Source: Deltaproteobacteria bacterium (lineage in GTDB: Bacteria; Desulfobacterota; Syntrophobacteria; B119-G9). Taken from it: DNA of 12,663 nt. The first letter of the stretch is position 1, and each line of letters begins with the position of its first letter. A program made the translations under genes and the position numbers. The stretch is from assembly GCA_003646715.1 (NCBI GenBank), contig QMLL01000017.1, positions 1 to 12,663 on the forward strand, given 5' to 3'. Shown here one piece after another: positions 1 to 5,048 of the stretch. The notes beneath the pieces were generated by a model. The model had not been told where the DNA came from, made no database searches, and was given only the letters and a program-made list of their open reading frames with translations.

Positions 1-50
1 GGCATTAAGGATCTCCAGGGAATTAACCAGAATTTTAACCAGCGACCAAG

Positions 51-95
51 ATGGTCAAAATTGGGTTATCACACATGGTCAATTTTCGGTTGTCA
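51..95. repeat. Tandem 21-bp direct repeat, insertion-sequence-end-like
   Basis: Two imperfect 21-base direct repeats, 51-71 and 75-95, both begin ATGGTCAA and end GGTT(A/G)TCA. They match at 17 of 21 positions with a 24-base period. Repeated short blocks of this TGGTCAA type are typical of the ends of IS21-family insertion sequences, as recalled from general knowledge. No transposase gene is present, so this would be a left-over end or the edge of an element lying outside the window to the left. The family assignment is a guess; the repeat itself is seen directly. Confidence 0.35.
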
Positions 96-120
96 TTACC
101 AAAAAGCTATTGTGGCCTCC

Positions 121-156
121 GGGTAGACGAGGTTCACAACGACTACCCTTGTTGTG
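121..156. repeat. Two interleaved 6-bp inverted repeats
   Basis: GGGTAG at 121-126 is complementary to CTACCC at 143-148, and CACAAC at 135-140 is complementary to GTTGTG at 151-156. The arms interlock in the order of an H-type pseudoknot. One connecting loop is only two bases, which is tight for a real pseudoknot, and six-base repeats arise by chance fairly often. The 1-347 stretch holds no convincing gene: the only + strand open frame (51-266) resembles nothing and has no good ribosome binding site. Confidence 0.3.
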
Positions 157-253
157 TTTGGCTGGACGCTTTGATAGTTTTTGAAATGTTGACGAAAATG
201 AACAGTATCACCACAAGCGTCAGATTAACCTGCCCGCAGGGCAGAGTTCTTTG

Positions 254-278
254 CTTGATCAGTTAGTCTCTGATCAAG
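254..278. repeat. Perfect 9-bp inverted repeat (hairpin)
   Basis: CTTGATCAG at 254-262 and CTGATCAAG at 270-278 form a perfect stem with a 7-base loop. The A-run lies on the right side in + orientation, so the U-tract a rho-independent terminator needs is not downstream of the hairpin on either strand. An operator or a recombination/insertion end is more likely than a terminator. Confidence 0.5.
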
Positions 279-296
279 AAAAAAATGAATCCTATC

Positions 297-326
297 TTTG
301 CGTCCTCTGCGCCTTTGCGGGTTAAA
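297..326. repeat. Dispersed intergenic repeat-like block (TTTGCG motif)
   Basis: The block alternates TTTGCG, CTCTGCG and CCTTTGCGGGTTAA. This kind of sequence is recalled as a common dispersed intergenic repeat in many environmental bacterial genomes, but its copy number in this genome cannot be seen from one window. It lies immediately downstream of the antitoxin-like gene. Confidence 0.3.
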
Positions 327-347
327 TTTGGTTGCGTCTCTGCTGCC

Positions 348-572
348 TTAGGTAATTCCTTCAAGTTTTTCAGGCTTAGGTCTTTCAATTTCAGGAAATT
401 CACCTTCCCAATTCCCGCATATTTCATCGAAGTACCCTTCAGGCCAACCTGAGTCTATCTCCTTTTTCACTATTCTAGCTAGGTACTTGGATAAGGACAG
501 ATTCTTACTTTTTGCTTTTTCTTTTAGTTTTCTGGAGATTTCGTCCGGTACATAAAAGTATAATTGAGCCAT
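348..572 (-). CDS. Ribbon-helix-helix (CopG-like) antitoxin, orphan
   Basis: A 74-residue protein with the pattern of a ribbon-helix-helix DNA-binding antitoxin. A short beta strand (QLYFYVP, about 3-9) is followed by two amphipathic helices, about 11-22 and 27-40, with the turn KNLSLSKY between them. The acidic, Pro-rich tail (about 42-74, including WPEGYFDE) is the kind that wraps a toxin partner; similar small proteins are usually paired with PIN-domain toxins. The start is supported by AGGAGG seven bases upstream on the minus strand. No toxin reading frame follows in 1-347 and none precedes it, so it appears to be an orphan or the remains of a pair. It could act as a solitary repressor. 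Antitoxin-like identity is fairly sure; the partner is unknown. Confidence 0.75.
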   Translation of the reverse strand: MAQLYFYVPDEISRKLKEKAKSKNLSLSKYLARIVKKEIDSGWPEGYFDEICGNWEGEFPEIERPKPEKLEGIT

Positions 573-592
573 CTCGTAACGCCTCCTGAGTT

Positions 593-611
593 ACATATAG
601 CACATATATGT
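593..611. promoter_or_regulatory. Candidate autoregulatory operator of the antitoxin gene
   Basis: ACATATA at 593-599 and TATATGT at 605-611 form a perfect 7-bp inverted repeat spaced by five bases. It lies about 20 bases upstream of the minus-strand antitoxin start, just behind its ribosome binding site. Ribbon-helix-helix antitoxins normally repress their own promoter through such short palindromes. Function is inferred. Confidence 0.45.
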
Positions 612-677
612 TTATATTTCAAATGTCAGAGTCTCAAGTTTTCTCTTGCATTTTGTTTCCGGTCTGCTAAATTACCA

Positions 678-697
678 TTATGTTAATTCTAACATAA
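678..697. promoter_or_regulatory. Palindrome upstream of the FmdE-fusion gene
   Basis: TTATGTTA (678-685) and TAACATAA (690-697) form a perfect 8-bp inverted repeat with a 4-base spacer. It ends directly before the AAGGAG ribosome binding site at 699-704. It could be an operator or a small mRNA hairpin affecting initiation at 711. A molybdate- or tungstate-responsive regulator would fit the gene, but I cannot assign the motif to any regulator. Confidence 0.45.
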
Positions 698-710
698 CAA
701 GGAGCATCTC

Positions 711-788
711 ATGCCGGCAGAACTTTCCGCGGAAACCCACATCCGCTTACCCTCCTCGGTCACCGTTTGTGGAATGACTATCAGGTAA
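711..788 (+). other. Separated 5' portion of the FmdE-fusion gene, ending in in-frame TAA
   Basis: An ATG at 711 follows AAGGAG with six bases between, an ideal start signal. It opens 25 codons in the same frame as the downstream gene before TAA at 786-788. After the TAA the frame continues with YFEAAEK straight into the annotated start MHGNLAPG. In FmdE-domain proteins the HG-x(4)-PG motif is normally preceded by a helix of the type YFEAAEK, so conserved sequence lies on both sides of the stop. The simplest reading is one gene of about 550 codons split by a nonsense mutation. A translated 25-codon leader is the alternative. Confidence 0.6.
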
Positions 789-809
789 TATTTTGAAGCT
801 GCTGAAAAA

Positions 810-2387
810 ATGCACGGCAACCTCGCACCCGGCCTGGTGATAGGTGGTTTTATGGTTGACGTCGCGCGAAGAATTATGGGACCGGAAAAGATCTGCGATA
901 TTATCGTGGAAACCAGTGCATGCCTGCCTGACGCCGTGCAACTTCTAACCCCATGCTCCATCGGTAACGGGTGGATGAAAATTAAAGACGTGGGCAAATA
1001 TGCTCTCACCATGTATGACAAGTTTGAAGGAGATGGTGTGAGAGTATATGTGGATTGTAAAAAGCTGGACAGATACCCTGATCTCAAAGAATGGTTTCTG
1101 AAACTGAAACCCAAAAAGGAACAGAATAAAGCTCGAATTCTCGAAAATATGATAAATGCCGGAGAATCTGTTCTCGGATATAAGATGGTAAAAGTTACTC
1201 CTGAAAAAAAGAAAAGCAAGGGAGCAATCGGTATTTGCCCGGAATGTGGAGAAGCATATCCAATCAAGCACGGGCTTGTTTGTCTTTCCTGCCAGCAAGG
1301 AAGTTTTTATTATGAAGAAATAGCAGTTGGGGCATGTTCCGGATCTGAAGTGCCGGAGTTGCGGAAGGTACCGCTTGAAGAGCCTGTGGGAAAGCCTCTT
1401 GCTCATGATGTCACCGGGATCTCTCCGGGAGAATTCAAAGGGCCGGAGTTCAGCCGGGGATACGTTGTAAAATCGGGAGACCTATGTCGCCTTCAACAGA
1501 TGGGAAAAAATCATCTTTATGTAATGGATGAGCTGGGAGGAGAATGTTTACACGAAGATGAAGCCATTATAAAGATGGCGAAACACATTGCAGGTCCGGG
1601 AATTAGATACGAGGAAAGGCCCCGGGAAGGGAAAATTGATTTTTGTGCAAGCAAAAACGGCCTATTTCTCGTAAATTGGGATGCGCTTATAAAATTTAAC
1701 CTGATTCCGGAAGTTATGTGCGCTACCAGGCATCGTTACACGTTAGTGACAGAGAATAGCAAGGTAGCTGGGGCCAGAGCAATTCCTCTGGTTGTAAGAA
1801 GGGAGAAAATAGCAAAGGTCATTGAAATTGCATCCGGAGCTGGGGGATTTTTTTCGGTAGTGGACATCAGGAAAGCCAGTGCTGGAATAATTATCACGGG
1901 AAACGAAGTGTTCCAGGGGGTGATACGCGATGAGTTTGCACCCATTATTACAGGAAAACTTAAGAATCTTGGCTCAAAGGTTTTGACGACAGAAATAGTT
2001 CCAGAGGACGGTGAAGTTATTTCAGAAACAATCCAGCGAATGATTCGCCAAAACTGTGACATGATTATTATTACGGCCGGCCTTTCCGTTGATCCGGATG
2101 ACGTGACCAGAGAAGGTGTTATAAAAGCCGGTGCTACAAACATTGTGTATGGATCAGCGGTACTCCCTGGTGCCATGGCAATGGTGGCCGAGATCGGTGA
2201 CGTTCCGGTGGTGGGTGTTCCGGCCTGCGGTCTGTATTTCAAAACGACGGTTTTCGACTTGATAATACCAAGAGTTCTCGCGGGATTAAGGATTTCCCGC
2301 TACGATCTTGCGGAAATGGGTCACGGCGGCTTTTGCCTTAATTGCAAGGAGTGCAGGTTCCCACACTGTTCCTTCGGAAAGGTATAA
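810..2387 (+). CDS. FmdE-domain / molybdopterin-binding (MoeA-MogA-like) fusion protein
   Basis: A 525-residue frame encodes a fusion of three parts. Residues 1-130 are an FmdE-type domain (HG-x(4)-PG at 2-8, conserved Cys38 and Cys49). Residues 143-161 are a zinc ribbon (C143-x2-C146 and C158-x2-C161). From about 185 there is a MoeA-like N-terminal segment (EPVGKPLAHD-x-TGISPGEFKGP), then an MPT-binding MoCF domain at 357-490 with TGNEV and TAGLSVDPDDVTREG. The tail has four cysteines (509, 512, 515, 520), possibly a further metal site. Such proteins are taken to act in molybdenum or tungsten cofactor handling for formylmethanofuran- or formate-type enzymes; the exact reaction is not established. 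The ATG at 810 lacks a ribosome binding site and begins inside the conserved motif. The real start is probably 711, separated by TAA at 786, so the gene may be a pseudogene, a restart product or an erroneous call. Confidence 0.8.
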   Translation: MHGNLAPGLVIGGFMVDVARRIMGPEKICDIIVETSACLPDAVQLLTPCSIGNGWMKIKDVGKYALTMYDKFEGDGVRVYVDCKKLDRYPDLKEWFLKLKPKKEQNKARILENMINAGESVLGYKMVKVTPEKKKSKGAIGICPECGEAYPIKHGLVCLSCQQGSFYYEEIAVGACSGSEVPELRKVPLEEPVGKPLAHDVTGISPGEFKGPEFSRGYVVKSGDLCRLQQMGKNHLYVMDELGGECLHEDEAIIKMAKHIAGPGIRYEERPREGKIDFCASKNGLFLVNWDALIKFNLIPEVMCATRHRYTLVTENSKVAGARAIPLVVRREKIAKVIEIASGAGGFFSVVDIRKASAGIIITGNEVFQGVIRDEFAPIITGKLKNLGSKVLTTEIVPEDGEVISETIQRMIRQNCDMIIITAGLSVDPDDVTREGVIKAGATNIVYGSAVLPGAMAMVAEIGDVPVVGVPACGLYFKTTVFDLIIPRVLAGLRISRYDLAEMGHGGFCLNCKECRFPHCSFGKV

Positions 2388-2390
2388 TAA

Positions 2391-2591
2391 CTATACGGAT
2401 TGTTTTTCGGTAAGGTTCACCAGTTCCTGATTCAGTTGTTAGGAATAATAGTTGCTATAGTATTTTCCGCGGTGGTCACTTCTCTAATATAGAAACTGGT
2501 TGACCTTACTGTTGGACTCAGGCTTACCAGGGAAGAAGAAATTCAGGGATTGGATGTTACCTTATACGGTGAGATGGGGTGCTCTTTCTAG
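2391..2591 (+). pseudogene. amtB: C-terminal relic of the ammonium transporter gene amtB
   Basis: A continuous frame of 67 codons reads as the end of an Amt/AmtB transporter. It includes GLFFGKVHQFLIQLLGII, a last membrane segment (IVAIVFSAVVTSLI), then KLVDLTVGLRL and the cytoplasmic tail TREEEIQGLDVTLYGE. The family tail is typically VGLRVxxEEExxGLDxxEHGE. An in-frame TAG at 2490-2492 interrupts the end of the last membrane helix. The first five-sixths of the gene are absent: the relic begins four bases after the preceding gene's stop, which marks a deletion junction. It lies 34 bases before glnB, the classical amtB-PII order. It cannot encode a working transporter. Confidence 0.8.
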
Positions 2592-2625
2592 GTAGATAGA
2601 AATAAAAGAACGAGAAGGAGTTGAA

Positions 2626-2964
2626 ATGAAAAAGATTGAAGCAATCATTAAACCTTTTAAGCTGGGTGAAGTTAAGGAGGCTTTGAGCGAACTGGGAGTA
2701 AAAGGTATGACGGTGAGTGACGTCAAGGGATTCGGGCGTCAGAAAGGTCACAAGGAAATCTATCGAGGCGCTGAATACGTGGTAGATTTTATCCCGAAGA
2801 TCAAAATAGAGCTTGTTCTGGATGATGACATTGTTCCCAAGGTGATAGAAACCATAATAAGCTCAGCCAAAACGGGGAAAATAGGTGATGGGAAGATCTT
2901 CGTTACCCCTGTTGACGAAGTTATCAGGATAAGAACGGGAGAAAGGGGTAGGGATGCCATCTAA
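2626..2964 (+). CDS. glnB: Nitrogen regulatory protein PII
   Basis: A 112-residue cytoplasmic PII signal protein, the usual full length. It starts MKKIEAIIKPFKL, carries the T-loop with the uridylylation site Tyr51 (EIYRGAEYVVDF) and ends with the C-terminal signature around TGKIGDGKIFV. PII trimers bind ATP/ADP and 2-oxoglutarate and pass nitrogen status to GlnE, GlnD-linked circuits and AmtB. The start follows AAGGAG at 2615-2620 with five bases between. It sits directly after an amtB relic and before glnA, so it may descend from a glnK-type gene paired with the transporter. With amtB decayed, its partners here would be GlnE and other targets. Tyr51 implies a uridylyltransferase elsewhere in the genome, or was retained after loss of one. 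Confidence 0.96.
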   Translation: MKKIEAIIKPFKLGEVKEALSELGVKGMTVSDVKGFGRQKGHKEIYRGAEYVVDFIPKIKIELVLDDDIVPKVIETIISSAKTGKIGDGKIFVTPVDEVIRIRTGERGRDAI

Positions 2965-3062
2965 CTTACCGGAGTTGTCTTCCGCATATCCCGGGATAGA
3001 AAACAACTGTTCAAAAATTTCTCACGCGATAGGAATTTAATTAATAGCGAGGTTACATATTG

Positions 3063-3107
3063 GTAGGATTTTCAAAATTTGTCCTACGAAAATGTAGGAT
3101 GGATTTT
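3063..3107. promoter_or_regulatory. Three copies of a GTAGGA motif upstream of glnA
   Basis: GTAGGA occurs at 3063-3068 (+), as TCCTAC at 3082-3087 (minus strand copy) and again at 3094-3099 (+). The second and third copies share a longer consensus, GTAGGA-C/T-NN-ATTTT (3074-3087 minus and 3094-3107 plus). The centre-to-centre spacings are 19 and 12 bases. The cluster lies 140-185 bases before glnA in the glnB-glnA spacer, a likely place for regulator binding. I found no convincing sigma-54 (GG-N10-GC) promoter in this spacer. The regulator is unknown. Confidence 0.45.
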
Positions 3108-3247
3108 AATTTTAAAAACATCAGTGTTTGATCTATGAGGGAAATAGCCATTTTCTGGCGATGGTAATGATGGCATACATACTTATTGCCATTTCAAGTT
3201 GCTTTAGAATTGACGGCAAAATACAAAAGAAGGAGGGTAAAAATCCG

Positions 3248-4672
3248 ATGTGTAAATTAGAGACAGCAAAAGATGTTCTGGAATTTATCAAAAAACAAAA
3301 TGTAGAGATGGTCGATTTAAGGTTTATGGATTTTCCGGGGCTCTGGCAGCACTTTTCTGTACCTCCCCGGGAAATCGACGAAGATGTATTTGAAAATGGT
3401 ATTGGTTTTGATGCATCAAGTATGCGCGGTTGGAAGGCAATCAACGAATCCGACATGATCGTCAAACCTGTGGCTTCCACGGCCTTTGTTGATCCTTTCT
3501 TTGCAGCAAAAACCCTGGTTATGATCTGTAACATTTGTGACCCTGTTACCGGCGAAGATTACACGAGAGACCCCAGGAATATTGCCCGAAAGGCAGAGAA
3601 ATACCTCCAGGGTTCAGGAATAGCAGATGTCGCGTATTTTGGTCCCGAAGCTGAGTTTTTCATTTTTGACGATATCCGTTTTGATCAGAATGAGCACGAG
3701 GGGTACTATTTCATTGATTCCATAGAAGGTCGCTGGAATAGTGGAAGAGTCGAAAACCCGAACCTCGGGTACAAACCAAGGTATAAAGAAGGATATTTCC
3801 CGGTACCTCCGACGGATAGCCAGCAGGATATCAGAACCGAGATGGTCCTTACCCTGGAAAAAATAGGTGTTGTCATCGAGTGCCAGCACCATGAAGTTGC
3901 CACCGGAGGCCAGGCCGAAATCGATATGCGTTTTGGCCCCCTCGTAGAAATGGCTGATAACCTGCTCAAATATAAATATGTGATCAAAAACGTGGCCAAG
4001 AAACACGGAAAAACGGTAACCTTCATGCCCAAACCGCTTTTCAACGATAACGGGACCGGTATGCATGTCCACCTTTCTCTATGGAAGGGAGACACCAACC
4101 TGTTTGCCGGAGACGGCTACGCAGGGCTTTCTGAAATCGGTATGTACGCCATCGGTGGAATCCTGAAGCATGCACCATCATTGCTGGCATTCACAAGCCC
4201 CACGACCAACAGTTACAAACGACTGGTTCCGGGTTTCGAGGCTCCGGTGAACCTGGCATATTCGAGAAGAAACAGAAGCGCGGCGGTTCGTATCCCTGTG
4301 TACCATACGTCTCCGAAAGCAAAACGAATCGAGTTCCGCTGCCCCGACCCAAGTTGCAACCCGTACCTCGCATTCTCTGCGATGCTAATGGCGGCTCTGG
4401 ATGGTATCGAGAACAAGATAGATCCGGGTGAGCCTCTTGACAAAGATATCTACGATCTGCCTCCAGAAGAACTGGCCAAGGTTCCTCATACTCCGGGTTC
4501 TCTGAGAGAAGCGCTCATGGCTCTGGAAGCTGACCATGATTATCTGCTTAGGGGTGATGTTTTCACACAGGATGTGATTGAAACGTGGATTTCTTACAAG
4601 ATGGAAAATGAGGTTCAAGCGGTAGATCTACGGCCGCATCCGTGGGAATTTGCCCTTTACTACGACATATAA
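3248..4672 (+). CDS. glnA: Glutamine synthetase, type I
   Basis: A 474-residue type I glutamine synthetase, which forms glutamine from glutamate, ammonia and ATP as a cytoplasmic dodecamer. The sequence shows the N-terminal beta-grasp region with DLRFMDFPG (23-31), the metal-binding motif GPEAEFFIFD (132-141), NDNGTGMHVHLSLW (266-279), KRLVPGFEAPVNLAYSRRNRS (324-344) and the adenylylation site Tyr402 in IYDLPPEE. That tyrosine is the target of GlnE encoded next. An open frame extends back to 3128, but the start at 3248 is preferred because AAGGAGGG lies just upstream (3230-3237) and the protein then has normal length. A strong terminator follows. It shares its regulatory circuit with glnB upstream. 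Confidence 0.97.
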   Translation: MCKLETAKDVLEFIKKQNVEMVDLRFMDFPGLWQHFSVPPREIDEDVFENGIGFDASSMRGWKAINESDMIVKPVASTAFVDPFFAAKTLVMICNICDPVTGEDYTRDPRNIARKAEKYLQGSGIADVAYFGPEAEFFIFDDIRFDQNEHEGYYFIDSIEGRWNSGRVENPNLGYKPRYKEGYFPVPPTDSQQDIRTEMVLTLEKIGVVIECQHHEVATGGQAEIDMRFGPLVEMADNLLKYKYVIKNVAKKHGKTVTFMPKPLFNDNGTGMHVHLSLWKGDTNLFAGDGYAGLSEIGMYAIGGILKHAPSLLAFTSPTTNSYKRLVPGFEAPVNLAYSRRNRSAAVRIPVYHTSPKAKRIEFRCPDPSCNPYLAFSAMLMAALDGIENKIDPGEPLDKDIYDLPPEELAKVPHTPGSLREALMALEADHDYLLRGDVFTQDVIETWISYKMENEVQAVDLRPHPWEFALYYDI

Positions 4673-4708
4673 ACACCCACTGAAGCACTCTCACTCATCC
4701 TTTAAATC

Positions 4709-4742
4709 AAGGGGTATGTGATGAGGCCCTTACATACCCCTT
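4709..4742 (+). terminator. Rho-independent terminator of glnA
   Basis: AAGGGGTATGT (4709-4719) and ACATACCCCTT (4732-4742) form a perfect 11-bp stem with a 12-base loop, followed within a few bases by T-rich sequence (TTCATTAAATTTTT). It starts 37 bases after the glnA stop. It implies that glnE is at least partly transcribed from its own promoter. Confidence 0.85.
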
Positions 4743-4977
4743 CTTCATTAAATTTTTCCGCTCGCAATTAGCTTTTGCCAGCCGCTTAGATTAATTGTAG
4801 AATACCGAAGACAATATCACTAACCAGCATTGCTGGACTCAATGTGCCCAGCAACAACGAACAATGAAAGCTCCTGGCTCAAGATAGGCTTGGCAGAATA
4901 GGGGACTTTCATGTAAAAACTTATGGGACCTCTGATAAATGCGAACAGTCGCGTGGATAAAACAAAATGAGTGTATA

Positions 4978-5005
4978 GCAGGAACACATTTTTTATCGTT
5001 CCTGC
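4978..5005. promoter_or_regulatory. Inverted repeat in the glnE leader
   Basis: GCAGGAAC (4978-4985) and GTTCCTGC (4998-5005) form a perfect 8-bp inverted repeat with an A/T-rich 12-base spacer. It lies about 45 bases before the glnE start, beyond the glnA terminator, and could be an operator or a leader hairpin. The rest of the 4743-5048 spacer holds no coding frame or RNA gene that I can support; CAGCATTGCTG near 4828 is a further small palindrome. Confidence 0.45.
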
Positions 5006-5048
5006 CAGAGGCAGATGCTTCCACATTCCGGTAGGAGTGATATGAAAA

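Noticed and set aside
51..266. 71-codon open frame on the + strand
   Set aside because: No recognisable domain or good ribosome binding site, and it overlaps repeat structures; probably a chance frame.
254..285. Hairpin plus A-run as a terminator for the antitoxin gene
   Set aside because: On the minus strand the T-run comes before the hairpin, not after it, so it does not have terminator order.
3150..3210. Possible sigma-54 promoter before glnA
   Set aside because: TGGC and TTGC words are present but the invariant GG-N10-GC spacing is not met by any pair.
3128..3247. Forty-codon N-terminal extension of glutamine synthetase
   Set aside because: The frame is open, but AAGGAGGG precedes the ATG at 3248 and the protein then has the normal type I length; the extension resembles nothing in the family.
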